Below are positions 7,110 through 16,341 of a DNA stretch of 29,465 bases, in pieces. How positions within the stretch are numbered: the stretch's first letter is position 1; each line of letters starts with the position of its first letter. The notes under the pieces are model-generated. The model was not told the DNA's origin and made no database searches. It saw only the letters and a list, made by a program, of their open reading frames with translations. Source of the stretch: Opitutia bacterium UBA5964. GTDB taxonomy: Bacteria; Verrucomicrobiota; Verrucomicrobiia; Opitutales; Coraliomargaritaceae. The position numbers and the translations under genes were made by a program. Where the stretch lies: assembly GCA_002430605.1 (NCBI GenBank), contig DJBY01000123.1:1-29465 (forward strand). The letters run 5' to 3'.

Positions 7110-9504
7110 TATCTTGAGGGGATTGATTGGTTTTGCCTTTGCTCACATTCTTGTCGTTGATTTCCTTTGGGTATTCCACGCGGGAGTGTAGCATGTTGAG
7201 CAACGTGTAGGTGAAGCTGCTACGGATCTCGTGTAGCTCCTTAAAGGTCAGTGGGCATTCGTCAAGTTGGCCGTCTTCGATTCGGCTTTTGAACATACTA
7301 TCGATGAGTTCCTCGATCGCGGGTTGGGTGACTTTTTTCAGGCTGCGGCTGGCTGCTTCGACACCATCGGCAAAAAAGATAATTGCACTTTCTTTGAAGG
7401 CCGGACGTGGGCCATCATAGCGGTAGGTGCTTTCATCCACTTTCTTGCCTTCCTGTACCTTCCCTTGTTTGTCGGAAAAGGGGGACTTGGTGTGCTTGTT
7501 CTGTTCCTGTTGCGCTTGGTGGTAGAAGTATTGGATCAGCCCAGTGCCGTGGTGTTGGCGAATAACATCCATAATGACCCGTGGCAGGCCATGTTTACGG
7601 GCGAGCTCGACGCCTTCCTTGACGTGGGCCTTGATCACCAGCGCGCTCATCGAAGGATTTTTTTCTTCGTGTGGGTTGACGCCGCCTTTTTGGTTCTCGG
7701 CAAAATACTCAGGTTTGACCAGCTTGCCAATGTCGTGGAACAGGCAGCAAACGCGGCAGAGCAGTGGGCTAGCGCCGATTGCTGCGGCCGCGTTTTCTGA
7801 GAGGTTGGCGACCATCAGGCTGTGGTGATAAGTGCCCGGTGCTTCCATCTGCATGCGGCGCAGCAGCGGGTGATTGAAGTCGGTGAGTTCGAGTAGTGTA
7901 ATCTCGGTGGTGATTTTGAAGAGCTGCTCAAATATGGGCAGTAGGCCCACTGCCAGCACGCCGGAAAGAGCCCCGACGATAAGCGCAATAAAGGCTTGTT
8001 GACCGACAAGCCCGATGGAGAGGTGGCCGATGAGGCCTAGCAGCGCACCAGAGATTGCCGCGGTGACGCCTGCCATGAGTCCGGCTCGGACGAGCATCGA
8101 GCGCTTCCGGATATGCGCCGAGATGAAGCTGCCGACGACGCCGGAAAGAAAAGCGATCAGGAGGAACTCGACGGAATTATCCTGAATGATACCGAATAGC
8201 ACCGCTATGATCAGTGCGGAGATGACTGCGGGGGCGGTGCCGACTAGCACGGCGACGATCATCGGCGCCAGCGCATAGGGGGCAAGGTAGGGTAGCATGC
8301 CCAACGAAGGGCGATTGTTGAGGAGGGCGATGTCGCCGATTTCCATGATCAGGCGAATGATCAGGAGATTGAGTAGGATGCTGACTGTGGCAATGGCGAT
8401 CGCGCGGTTTCGCTTGTGGAAATTGCGCAACCCTTGTTTCACATAGACCATCACTGCGACGAGTAGAATGAGTGTGAGCGTCAGGCGTTCGAGGAAGAGT
8501 GGATTAAAAACGAGGGAGTCTCCACCGCGGGCAAGCTCGGCATCGTGATAGGCTTGCAGGCATTCAATATCAATTTCGGTAATAATGGAGCCTGGCTCGA
8601 TCAGAGTGTCGCCTTCTTTAAAGGTAATCGTCGGTGGGGTGATTTCGCTAATGGCGCGCTCAATTGCGCGAGTTGTGCCAGCTGCGCTGTACAGCAAGTT
8701 CGGCTGTAGGCCGGCTCTGAATATGTCAAACAGCGCGCGGGCCTTGGCTCGATTGCCCGAGAGTGCATCGAGCCGGACACGTAGTGCAATGAGCGCATCA
8801 TCATGCGAGCGCGAGGAGGGTAGATTGTAGCGTCCTTCCTCATCGACCAACTGAATGACGGTCACTTGCGGGGAATTACCACCTGACTTGAGGTTGGAGT
8901 AGATGCCGTCGTCATAGAGTGATTTGAGGACGTTGAGTGCGTCGTTGGTCAAACCGGAACGTTCCTTCGGATTGGTTTGAGTGGTAAATGAGGTGATCGT
9001 CTCGGGGGCGATCTCTAAGCCAGCCGTTTCGATCAGTTGTTTGGCGGTGGTTTCCAGCTCTGCGGTGACAACCTCTTGGCCTTCGGCTTCGTGATCAATC
9101 AAAGTCTTGGCAATGCTGGTATTGATGTCGCTAATGATCTGACGAAAGTCTTCGTAGGGTTTAAAAGTGCGTTGAAACACGGGAGGCACTTGTGCGCGCA
9201 CGGCTCGCACCTGCTCTTCGAGCAGCACTTGGCTAGTTTGTTCGAAGGCAAATTCGGCGACGATTCGTGATGAGGCCGGCTGATTGAGGATGACTTGCGG
9301 GCCTTGGGACTTTTGACCGAGAAAGCAGATGATCACGACGAGTGCGGTAAACAGCAGGAAGAGTCCTGTCTCGACGATGCGACTGGTTTCGAAAAAGTGC
9401 GAGGCACCGATCCGCTCAGCCCCTCGACCGGCGCGCTCCTTTTTCAATGGGAGTTGCAGGTCTTTCGCTTTGCGCGCGGATTTTTTTTTGAAGAATGCGG
9501 CCAT
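7072..9504 (-). CDS. 7TM-HD membrane phosphodiesterase (PgpH/YqfF-like)
   Basis: An 810-residue membrane protein with the layout of the 7TMR-HD family. It has a basic cytoplasmic N-terminus (1-45), a first membrane helix (46-63), a large extracytoplasmic domain (about 64-340), a bundle of six or seven membrane helices (about 340-525) and a cytoplasmic HD phosphohydrolase domain (about 535-775). Likely metal-site residues are His560/His561 (GTYHHSLMVANL), the His590-Asp591 pair in FHDIGK, His627, His651/His652 in RQHHGTG and Asp713 in FFADGVEAASR. Listeria PgpH of this family hydrolyses cyclic-di-AMP; no diadenylate cyclase gene is in this window, so the substrate is inferred. The insert at 660-700 is charged and low-complexity. 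Order phoH-7TM-HD-ybeY is the classical one. A run of nine A's in the coding strand (T's at 9481-9489) encodes the Lys residues at 6-8. Confidence 0.9.
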   Translation of the reverse strand: MAAFFKKKSARKAKDLQLPLKKERAGRGAERIGASHFFETSRIVETGLFLLFTALVVIICFLGQKSQGPQVILNQPASSRIVAEFAFEQTSQVLLEEQVRAVRAQVPPVFQRTFKPYEDFRQIISDINTSIAKTLIDHEAEGQEVVTAELETTAKQLIETAGLEIAPETITSFTTQTNPKERSGLTNDALNVLKSLYDDGIYSNLKSGGNSPQVTVIQLVDEEGRYNLPSSRSHDDALIALRVRLDALSGNRAKARALFDIFRAGLQPNLLYSAAGTTRAIERAISEITPPTITFKEGDTLIEPGSIITEIDIECLQAYHDAELARGGDSLVFNPLFLERLTLTLILLVAVMVYVKQGLRNFHKRNRAIAIATVSILLNLLIIRLIMEIGDIALLNNRPSLGMLPYLAPYALAPMIVAVLVGTAPAVISALIIAVLFGIIQDNSVEFLLIAFLSGVVGSFISAHIRKRSMLVRAGLMAGVTAAISGALLGLIGHLSIGLVGQQAFIALIVGALSGVLAVGLLPIFEQLFKITTEITLLELTDFNHPLLRRMQMEAPGTYHHSLMVANLSENAAAAIGASPLLCRVCCLFHDIGKLVKPEYFAENQKGGVNPHEEKNPSMSALVIKAHVKEGVELARKHGLPRVIMDVIRQHHGTGLIQYFYHQAQQEQNKHTKSPFSDKQGKVQEGKKVDESTYRYDGPRPAFKESAIIFFADGVEAASRSLKKVTQPAIEELIDSMFKSRIEDGQLDECPLTFKELHEIRSSFTYTLLNMLHSRVEYPKEINDKNVSKGKTNQSPQDNESNPSGNKQPV

Positions 9505-9594
9505 GGGCTGTTTTTTTAAAAGGGAGTCAGTCGGTAAACTGGTGGCTGTGAGTTATGCTTAAATACCAGCAGGGAAGGTAGTGGCAATCGACAA

Positions 9595-10545
9595 TCATTC
9601 TACACGACGGACGTAGGCATTGATAATATTTTGAACCAGAGGGTGTCGTACCACATCTTGTCCGTCAAAGTAGAAGAGCACTAGGTCTTCGATGTTCTTG
9701 AGCAGCCGTGCGGCTTCTTTCAGGCCAGATTGCTTGGCCTTCGGTAAATCGATTTGGGTGATGTCGCCGGTGATGACCATACGGCTACCGTCTCCTAGAC
9801 GGGTGAGGAACATCATCATTTGCTCATGGGTGGTGTTTTGCGCCTCATCGAGCACGACGAAGGCATTAGCGAGGGTGCGGCCGCGCATGAAAGCGAGTGG
9901 CGCGATTTCGATGATACCCCGCTCGACCATCTGCATGGTCAGCTCTTTACCCATCATGTCATGCATCGCATCATAGAGCGGAGTGAGGTAGGGCAGAATC
10001 TTTTCCTGTAGTTCGCCAGGCAGAAAACCGAGCGCTTCGCCTGCTTCGACTGCGGGGCGAGTGAGAACGATACGCTCGACTTTGCCGGCTAGGAGCTCTT
10101 TGAGCGCCATCGCCATGGCGAGGTAAGTCTTACCAGTGCCGGCGGGGCCGATGCCGAAGGTCACTGTATTCTGGTCAATACACTGTAAATAGCGCTTTTG
10201 ATTGAGTGTTTTGGGAATGATACTCAGGCGCTTAAGCTTGATGACTAAGGGGTTACTATAAACCTCACGCAGTTCGTTAGACTTACCCTCGGCGATACAG
10301 CGCAGAGTGTAGTGGAAGTCGGAAGTGCGGATGCGGATACCTTGCTGGTGCGCGGCATCGAGAAAGTGAAAGAGTTCTTGGACTTGCGCGATGCCTGCGG
10401 CGGAGCCTTCGATGCTGACCCAGTCGTCGCGGCTGGCGAGCGCGACATCGAGCATGCGCTCGGCTTCGATCAGGTTGCGCGTGTCCTTCGCGTATAGCTG
10501 ACTGAGCAGTCGTGAGCTGGCGAAATGTATGGTTTCAGTAGGCAC
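9595..10545 (-). CDS. phoH: PhoH-like ATPase
   Basis: A 316-residue PhoH-family P-loop ATPase (PhoL/YbeZ type). Walker A GPAGTGKT is at 133-140 and Walker B VVLDEAQN at 230-237, followed by the helicase-like MVITGDITQIDLPK (257-270). The N-terminal 110 residues form the usual small domain before the ATPase. The protein acts in the cytoplasm in RNA metabolism, and in many bacteria is encoded beside YbeY, as here. The start is uncertain: the frame is open to a TTG at 10584, but the GTG at 10545, giving MPTETIHFASSRLLSQLYA, matches the family N-terminus better. No ATG is available. It is the second gene of the run that starts with the HIT gene, 90 bases before the 7TM-HD gene. Confidence 0.93.
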   Translation of the reverse strand: MPTETIHFASSRLLSQLYAKDTRNLIEAERMLDVALASRDDWVSIEGSAAGIAQVQELFHFLDAAHQQGIRIRTSDFHYTLRCIAEGKSNELREVYSNPLVIKLKRLSIIPKTLNQKRYLQCIDQNTVTFGIGPAGTGKTYLAMAMALKELLAGKVERIVLTRPAVEAGEALGFLPGELQEKILPYLTPLYDAMHDMMGKELTMQMVERGIIEIAPLAFMRGRTLANAFVVLDEAQNTTHEQMMMFLTRLGDGSRMVITGDITQIDLPKAKQSGLKEAARLLKNIEDLVLFYFDGQDVVRHPLVQNIINAYVRRVE

Positions 10546-10619
10546 AGAGAAATTGGATGTAATGGTGAGTGGGCGGCGTCGCAATAAATGCGAGCAGTGC
10601 GCCGGGATGAACGAATTGC

Positions 10620-11174
10620 TCAGCTTGGGTCATCGATGTAGGCGTGCAACCGTTCCCACATGGCATCCATCGAGTCGGGCAGCACCCGGGTGTTGCCGAT
10701 CACAGGCATGAAGTTGGTGTCGCCTTCCCAGCGCGGCACGACGTGGCAATGTAAATGGCAGGGGATGCCGGCTCCGGCGGCTTTGCCAAAGTTGAATCCG
10801 GTGTTGAAACCGCTTGGCTGCAAGGCGCGGGAGAGGATCTGCTGGGCTTTTACGATCAAGTCCATTAGTTCGTGGCGCTCCTCCGTCTTGAGCGCTTCGA
10901 GTTCGCCGACTTCCCTGTAGGGCAGCACGAGCAGATGGCCTGCATTGTATGGGTAGCGATTCATTACGATGTAGTTCCACTGCCCACGAAACAGAATGTA
11001 TTCCTTTTTATCATCGCCGCTTTGGTGAATCTGCGTGAAGGGGTTGCCGCCATCATCGCGATTCTTCGGTGCAAGAATATAGGGCATCCGCCAATAAGCA
11101 TGTAGGCCCGGCATCGATGGCGGAAGTTGCGGGGAAGAATTATCGGAAGTGGTATCGACCATAAAATGACCCAT
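10620..11174 (-). CDS. HIT-family nucleotide hydrolase/phosphorylase
   Basis: A 184-residue histidine-triad protein. The catalytic motif HLHCHVVPRW spans 140-149, with His142 the expected nucleophile. The fuller segment PCHLHCHVVPRWEGDTNFMPVIGNTRVLP is typical of the AP4A-phosphorylase/galactose-1-phosphate-uridylyltransferase-like HIT branch. The conserved VMNRYPYNAGHLLVLP (70-85) forms the nucleotide pocket. The first 30 residues are Ser/Pro-rich and poorly conserved; a second ATG at 11162 (MVDTTSDN) is an equally good start. The substrate is probably a dinucleoside polyphosphate or adenylylated compound. It lies 74 bases upstream of phoH on the same strand and is the likely promoter-proximal gene of this group. 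Confidence 0.9.
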   Translation of the reverse strand: MGHFMVDTTSDNSSPQLPPSMPGLHAYWRMPYILAPKNRDDGGNPFTQIHQSGDDKKEYILFRGQWNYIVMNRYPYNAGHLLVLPYREVGELEALKTEERHELMDLIVKAQQILSRALQPSGFNTGFNFGKAAGAGIPCHLHCHVVPRWEGDTNFMPVIGNTRVLPDSMDAMWERLHAYIDDPS

Positions 11175-11345
11175 AAGAGTAAGGTGCTATGTCGGGGCGT
11201 CGATTATTTATTGAGGTGAGTTTTCAGCCGTTTTTTAGTGGTTTTGTCGGTTTCAGTGAGCTTTTTGAGGGTTGCATTCGCAAGAGGAGACTTTCATAAA
11301 ATGAGTGTTATCATTGTTTAATCCCTACCTCTTTTCGTCGGCATC

Positions 11346-12398
11346 GTGAGTGATTCAACCCAGGCTTTCAGTTTTAAAAATTTAGCTCGAGATCAACTGG
11401 TTGCCATTGGCATGCTGCTTGGCTTCGCAGTCTATACCATCTGGGATCAATTCTTCTGGTGGGGTGCGCGTGAGGATTATAGTTTCGGCTATTTGGTGCC
11501 CTTCTTTGCGATCTACGTGATTTACGACCGTTGGCCAGTGATCCGCAGCTATTTGCTGCGTGGTGACGCTCCGGAGGTGGTCGGCACACCTGCTGCTTCA
11601 GTCGCCACTGGTGTTACGCAGTTATTTGAGTGGCTCGCGTATGCAGTGTTTCTCGGCGGATTGAGTCTTTTCGCGATCGGTGCGTTGCTGCGCTCGGTCA
11701 CTGGGCCGCAAAATCCAGCTTCGTTGTCGATAGCTGCTGGATTCGCGGGCTTACTGCTCAGTGTGGTCTTTATTATGACGAAGGAGCGGGTCGATGGTCA
11801 GCCGCTGTCGTTGAGGAGCCGTTTGATGTTGACTGGATTATTTCTATTTCCTGCGCTGATCTGGCTGATTTCAGCGCCGATGGTGTCGGCAGTTGAGACG
11901 GAGATTCGTGTGTTCTTGCTAACAAAGGTGACGATCGTGGTGTTTAATATATTTGATATTATAGGCTATGAGATTGAGCGAGAGGGCAATGTGTTGCTTC
12001 TGCCTGAGGGGCAAGTGGGCGTCGAAGAGGCCTGTTCGGGCATCCGTTCGTTGACGGCGTGTTTGTTTGCCGGCTCGTTTTTGGCTGCGGTGTTCCTGAA
12101 TCGTTTCTGGAAGAAAGTCCTGCTAGTCGCCGCGGCGATGGGTTTTGCGGTGCTGACCAATCTGATACGTAGCTTGTTTCTAACCTTGTGGGCTTACAAT
12201 TATGGCTCTCAAGCGATCGATGCGCATTGGGTGTTACCCTTGGTTGGTGATATTGGCAGTGTGCATGATGTGACGGGGTTTGCGATTTTAGGATTTACCT
12301 GCGTCGGACTGATCCTGTTGCTGCCGATTTTTAACTTTAGCCTGAAAGATTTTGATGAATCGGCTGAAGCGGCGACTGTTTCTTCTGAGGACGAATAG
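11346..12398 (+). CDS. exosortase (exosortase/archaeosortase family)
   Basis: A 350-residue polytopic membrane protein with about eight hydrophobic segments. The exosortase signature is complete: Cys230 in VEEACSGIRSL, Arg275 in LTNLIRSLFL and His307 in SVHDVTGFAIL form the Cys-Arg-His catalytic set, and SFGYLVPFFAIYVIYDRW (46-63) is the usual N-terminal motif. Exosortases cut and re-attach proteins that carry a C-terminal PEP-CTERM-type sorting signal, often for surface or matrix export. No protein in this window ends with such a signal, so substrates must be elsewhere. The C-terminal 15 residues are acidic. The start codon is GTG. The EpsI-type C-terminal domain seen in some exosortases is absent. 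Confidence 0.92.
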   Translation: MSDSTQAFSFKNLARDQLVAIGMLLGFAVYTIWDQFFWWGAREDYSFGYLVPFFAIYVIYDRWPVIRSYLLRGDAPEVVGTPAASVATGVTQLFEWLAYAVFLGGLSLFAIGALLRSVTGPQNPASLSIAAGFAGLLLSVVFIMTKERVDGQPLSLRSRLMLTGLFLFPALIWLISAPMVSAVETEIRVFLLTKVTIVVFNIFDIIGYEIEREGNVLLLPEGQVGVEEACSGIRSLTACLFAGSFLAAVFLNRFWKKVLLVAAAMGFAVLTNLIRSLFLTLWAYNYGSQAIDAHWVLPLVGDIGSVHDVTGFAILGFTCVGLILLLPIFNFSLKDFDESAEAATVSSEDE

Positions 12399-12500
12399 GG
12401 CCTCGGCGCTGCCGTGGTTAGATGCTCAATGACTAGCGGAGTGACGATTGCCTGTGCGCATAGTTGACGTCTGCTCGATTCCGACTTCTATTAAATTTTA

Positions 12501-12926
12501 GTGAACAACCCGAACCGAGATTTTAACGAAGTCATCCATACCATACGTAAGGACGATCCACGCTATGCGCGTGGTGCGTATTACTTTTTGAGGCAAGCAC
12601 TGGACTTTAGTTTGAAGGAAATGGCCAAGCAAGGCGAGCTGAACCAATCCAATCACCTAAGCGGCCAGCAATTACTGGAGGGAATTCGGCTCTATGCGTT
12701 GGAGCAATACGGTCCGATGACGCGCTCTGTGCTCGAATACTGGGGGATCACCAATTGCCGCGATTTTGGTAATATCGTGTTCAATCTCGTCGATTGTCGG
12801 GTGCTCGGAAAGACCGATCGGGACAGCCCCGAGGATTTCAATGTCGGTTACGACTTTAAGACGGCCTTTGATGCACCTTATGTGCCCTCGATCAAACCGA
12901 CGATAAAGCGCCCTCGCTTGCGTTAA
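12501..12926 (+). CDS. Minf_1886-family protein (Verrucomicrobia/Planctomycetes-restricted)
   Basis: A 141-residue soluble protein without signal peptide or membrane helix. The segments DPRYARGAYYFLRQALDFSLKE (19-40), LEGIRLYALEQYGPMTRSVLEYWGI (59-83) and DFGNIVFNLVDCRVLGKTDRDSPEDF (87-112) match my memory of the conserved core of the Minf_1886 family. That family is found in Verrucomicrobia and Planctomycetes and has no known function. The C-terminus is basic (IKRPRLR). The start is GTG; no Shine-Dalgarno sequence is visible. It lies 102 bases after the exosortase on the same strand. Its TAA overlaps the stop codon of the convergent coiled-coil gene within the palindrome TTAA. The family name is a recollection of motifs, not a search result. 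Confidence 0.8.
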   Translation: MNNPNRDFNEVIHTIRKDDPRYARGAYYFLRQALDFSLKEMAKQGELNQSNHLSGQQLLEGIRLYALEQYGPMTRSVLEYWGITNCRDFGNIVFNLVDCRVLGKTDRDSPEDFNVGYDFKTAFDAPYVPSIKPTIKRPRLR

Positions 12927-13537
12927 GACGCTTGCGAGGAGTCGGTCTCAGTTGCTGCCGATGGGGAGTTAATACTTTTGGTTTTGGCGGCAAGGTCTTC
13001 TTCGCTCTGTTCCACCTGTGCTTCGCGTTCTGTTAGAATCATGGATTGCTCCACCAGTGTATTCTCGCACTCTTCGACGTAAATCTCACGTTCGTGGAGC
13101 ATCTTGCGGGCTTCTTTGAGTGAAGCATCCTGCGCATCCAATGTCTTTTTGAGCGCATCGAGGGCTGCCTTCGTTTCGCTCGAATTAGAGCTGTCATTCT
13201 GCCCGCGGGTGGAAGATTCGATGATTTGTGTGCGCGCCGCTAGCAGGGCCTCTCGTTCGTTTAATTCGAGCTCGCGCGCGCTAAATTGTTTTTCCCGTTG
13301 GTTGAGCAGTTCTTCGCGATTGATGATGTCGGCCTGTAACTCCAGTAAGTATGCTTCCATGTCCTGTTGTCCGCCAAGCGGTGCCAATGGAAACTCATCC
13401 ATCGGATTCATCAGAGGCTTAAAGGCTTGATGGCCTGGAGCTTTGGTAGCGACAGCCATAGCGGCTTTTAAGCTTAGCTGGTGCTTGGGCACACGTTTTG
13501 GCGCTGGTGGCTGAGGAGGTATGTCCTGAGGGTTCAT
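12923..13537 (-). CDS. coiled-coil protein of unknown function
   Basis: A 204-residue protein I do not recognise. Residues 1-55 are Pro/Lys-rich and probably disordered (IPPQPPAPKRVPKHQ), residues about 60-105 and 120-190 are long amphipathic helices rich in Glu, Gln, Leu and Arg (for example REELLNQREKQFSARELELNEREALL) with heptad character and repeated LxxRE blocks. A Ser/Thr/Asn-rich break lies at 106-122 and the tail is Ser/Thr-rich. There is no signal peptide or membrane segment, so it should be cytoplasmic. Such proteins often act as structural or scaffolding parts, but nothing here tells which. Convergent with the Minf_1886-family gene by four bases. Confidence 0.75.
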   Translation of the reverse strand: MNPQDIPPQPPAPKRVPKHQLSLKAAMAVATKAPGHQAFKPLMNPMDEFPLAPLGGQQDMEAYLLELQADIINREELLNQREKQFSARELELNEREALLAARTQIIESSTRGQNDSSNSSETKAALDALKKTLDAQDASLKEARKMLHEREIYVEECENTLVEQSMILTEREAQVEQSEEDLAAKTKSINSPSAATETDSSQAS

Positions 13538-13755
13538 AGGGGATGAAGCAGAGTCTTTGAGTGAAATGTATCAGCTGAATCGTGCGGGAATTCGACTGTA
13601 ATATCAATCCTTGAGCCATGTATCGCAGCGGAGAGCAATGACTTAAACAAATTTATAACGTTAACTAGAGGTTGCTCCCGTCGCTAAAATAGGGTGTTTC
13701 CTTTGAAACTTAGTATCGAAATCGTGATACGAACCGAATTACTGTCACCGAATAT

Positions 13756-16341
13756 ATGGATCTTTCCACTAGTCATTTCTCTGCCGCCGCATCGCACGAT
13801 ATTATCGAACGCCTCTTCAAGGCACCCGTCGAACGCCATGTTTTGGATAATGGGCTCACGCTCGTCCACCGCCCAGACTTCTCCAGCGAGGTCGTCTCGG
13901 TGCAGGTGTGGGTCAAGACTGGCAGCATTCATGAGGATGGGCTGATCGGTTCTGGCTTATCGCACTATCTTGAGCATTTGCTGTTCAAGGGCACTGCGCG
14001 CCGCGATGGCAAGAGCATCAGTCGCGAGGTGCACGCCATGGGCGGAGGCATCAATGCATACACGACCTTTGATCGCACAGTATATTATATCGATGCGCCT
14101 TCTGAGGCGTTTTCGCAGATTGTCGATGTGCTCTCGGATATTGTGCTGCACTCCACTTTACCCGCGCAAGAAGTCGAGCGTGAGCGCGATGTGATCCTCC
14201 GTGAGATCGATATGGGCTTGGACGATCCAGACCGTCAACTCAGTCAGGCGTTGTTTCGCACTGCGTTTCAATGCCATCCCTACCGTGAGCCAGTGATCGG
14301 GCATCGTGCACTGTATGAGCAGGTCACGCGTGATGAGCTCGATGCGTATTACAAATCTCGCTATGTGCCGAATAACATCGTCGTGTCTATTGTCGGTGCG
14401 GTGACGCCGGAGGATTGCTTGCGTGAGGTCGAAGCGACTTTTGGCCAAGTCGCGCGTGGTCGTTTGGCCCCCGTGCAAATCCAGGAAGAACCAATCCAAC
14501 TGGCAACACGCCGAGAGGATATCGTCGGGGATTATAACATTTTTCGCGGTGGCATTGGCTTTAAGGTGCCACATTTGAGTCATCCCGATTCGCCACGGTT
14601 GGATGCACTGGCACATGCTCTGGGTGGCGGCGAAAGTTCGCTGCTATGGGAGCGTCTACGTAATCAGCAGAAGCTCGTTCATTATATTGATTGCCGCAAT
14701 TGGAATCCTGGTGAGCGCGGGCTTTTCTGGATTTCATACGTCTGTGATTCAGAGCAGCAGGGCGAGGTTGAGAGTGCGATCCACTCAGTGATTCGCGAGG
14801 TCTGTGAAGTCGGGTTTCGCGAAGCGGTGGTGGAGAAGGCCCGCCGTCAGGCGCTGAGTGGCGAGATTAACGGTCGCAAAACAATGAGTGGGCAGGCCTC
14901 TCGTTTGGGAACAGGAGAAGTGGTAATTGGTGATATTCACTACGGTCGCCGCTATTTGAAGCGTTTGCAGTCGGTGACTCCTCAGGATTTACAAGCAGTC
15001 GCGAGCACGTATTTGGTCGAAGAGGGCATGTCGGCAGTCACGCTCGGGCCTAAGCCTGATGCAGCAGCGGCTCAGTCGGAAAGTATCGCCGAGGTCTTGT
15101 CGCTGGATCCGTTTGAGCTGATCGAATTCAAAAGTGGGGCACGTCTGCTGTTGCAGGAAGATAAGCGTTTGCCGAAGGTACACATTCGTTGTGTGATGCG
15201 CGGCGGGCCGTTCTACGAGCCGCCGGAGCAACGTGGTGTTTCAGAGCTGCTTGCCGAGTTGTTGACCAAAGATACCGCTCATCGGAGTGCCTCTGAAATC
15301 TCGACGCTTATCGATAGTATCGGTGGCAGTTTTTCGGCGACGGGCGGCAATAATACACTGAGCTTCGCAATCGAAGTGCTGCCGGCGGACGTCGATGTGG
15401 CGCTCGATTTGTTAAGTGATGCCTTAACGTGTCCGATTTTTGAAGAGGCGACGTTCCGCACCGAGTTGGAGGCGCAGATCGCCAATCTCAAAGAAGAGGA
15501 CGACGAGATTCTTGATTACGGCTTTCGTAAATTGCGCGAGCGATTTTTCGGTGAGCACCCGTTCGCGATTGCCTCGGATGGGCGTGTTGCGGATCTGGAG
15601 CAATTGACACGTTTAGATGTGGTCGCGCATTTTGAGCGCCTAGTGACTGCGTCGAATGTGGTGCTCTCTGTGAGCGGTGATTTTGATCGGACACATTTAC
15701 AGGCACGCCTTCAGCCCTTGCTGGAGTCAGGCATCAGTATGGAGCCTTTTACGGTAGATCAAACGCCGACCTATCCCGGACCTGCTGAAGCGGTGGATGT
15801 GGTGGAGGCGATGGACCGCGAGCAAGCAGTCGTGCTGCAGGCGTATCCTGATGTTGGCATCAAGGACGAGCGCTATGCTGTCGGCGAAATGCTGAACGAG
15901 CTCTTTAGTGGTATGTCGAGTCGGTTGTTCGAGCGCGTGCGTGAGGACAAGGGCATGGCATACTATGTCGGTTCGAGCCGAGTCGTCGGCTTGCGCAGTA
16001 GCATGTTTGTATTTTATGCAGGCACGCATCCGAGTCAGGCAGCTGAAGTGATTGCCGAAATCGATGCCGAAATCGCACGTGTTGCCGCAGGTGAGGTAAC
16101 TGAAGATGAGTTGTCGCGTTGTCGCACACGTCTGAAGGCTGCGCGGCCGATGGGACGTCAGACCATCGGAGCTCGAGCAATGCATACCGCAATTAATCTA
16201 ACCTATGAGTTGCCACTTGATGACGACGCCGAGCACGCCGAAAAACTCGACAGTGTCGATGCGGCTGCGATGGCGGAATTTGCCAAAGAGTTCTTCGATG
16301 CACAACGGCAGGTGCGCATCGTCGTGCAGCCAGAGGCGTAG
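13756..16341 (+). CDS. M16 zinc metallopeptidase, two-unit fusion
   Basis: An 861-residue peptidase of family M16 (pitrilysin/processing-peptidase type). The first unit (about 25-430) is catalytic: the inverted zinc motif HYLEH is at 70-74 and the third ligand is Glu150 in VILREI, exactly 76 residues on. The second unit (about 445-861) keeps the fold, including GMSSRLFERVREDKGMAYYVGSS near the C-terminal third with the Arg/Tyr used in substrate binding. Its zinc motif is replaced by VSELLAELL, so it is catalytically dead. Thus the active and inactive halves that are separate chains in many M16B enzymes are fused. There is no signal peptide, so it probably degrades peptides in the cytoplasm. 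It stands alone, with 218 bases upstream and the long dcw leader downstream. Confidence 0.93.
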   Translation: MDLSTSHFSAAASHDIIERLFKAPVERHVLDNGLTLVHRPDFSSEVVSVQVWVKTGSIHEDGLIGSGLSHYLEHLLFKGTARRDGKSISREVHAMGGGINAYTTFDRTVYYIDAPSEAFSQIVDVLSDIVLHSTLPAQEVERERDVILREIDMGLDDPDRQLSQALFRTAFQCHPYREPVIGHRALYEQVTRDELDAYYKSRYVPNNIVVSIVGAVTPEDCLREVEATFGQVARGRLAPVQIQEEPIQLATRREDIVGDYNIFRGGIGFKVPHLSHPDSPRLDALAHALGGGESSLLWERLRNQQKLVHYIDCRNWNPGERGLFWISYVCDSEQQGEVESAIHSVIREVCEVGFREAVVEKARRQALSGEINGRKTMSGQASRLGTGEVVIGDIHYGRRYLKRLQSVTPQDLQAVASTYLVEEGMSAVTLGPKPDAAAAQSESIAEVLSLDPFELIEFKSGARLLLQEDKRLPKVHIRCVMRGGPFYEPPEQRGVSELLAELLTKDTAHRSASEISTLIDSIGGSFSATGGNNTLSFAIEVLPADVDVALDLLSDALTCPIFEEATFRTELEAQIANLKEEDDEILDYGFRKLRERFFGEHPFAIASDGRVADLEQLTRLDVVAHFERLVTASNVVLSVSGDFDRTHLQARLQPLLESGISMEPFTVDQTPTYPGPAEAVDVVEAMDREQAVVLQAYPDVGIKDERYAVGEMLNELFSGMSSRLFERVREDKGMAYYVGSSRVVGLRSSMFVFYAGTHPSQAAEVIAEIDAEIARVAAGEVTEDELSRCRTRLKAARPMGRQTIGARAMHTAINLTYELPLDDDAEHAEKLDSVDAAAMAEFAKEFFDAQRQVRIVVQPEA

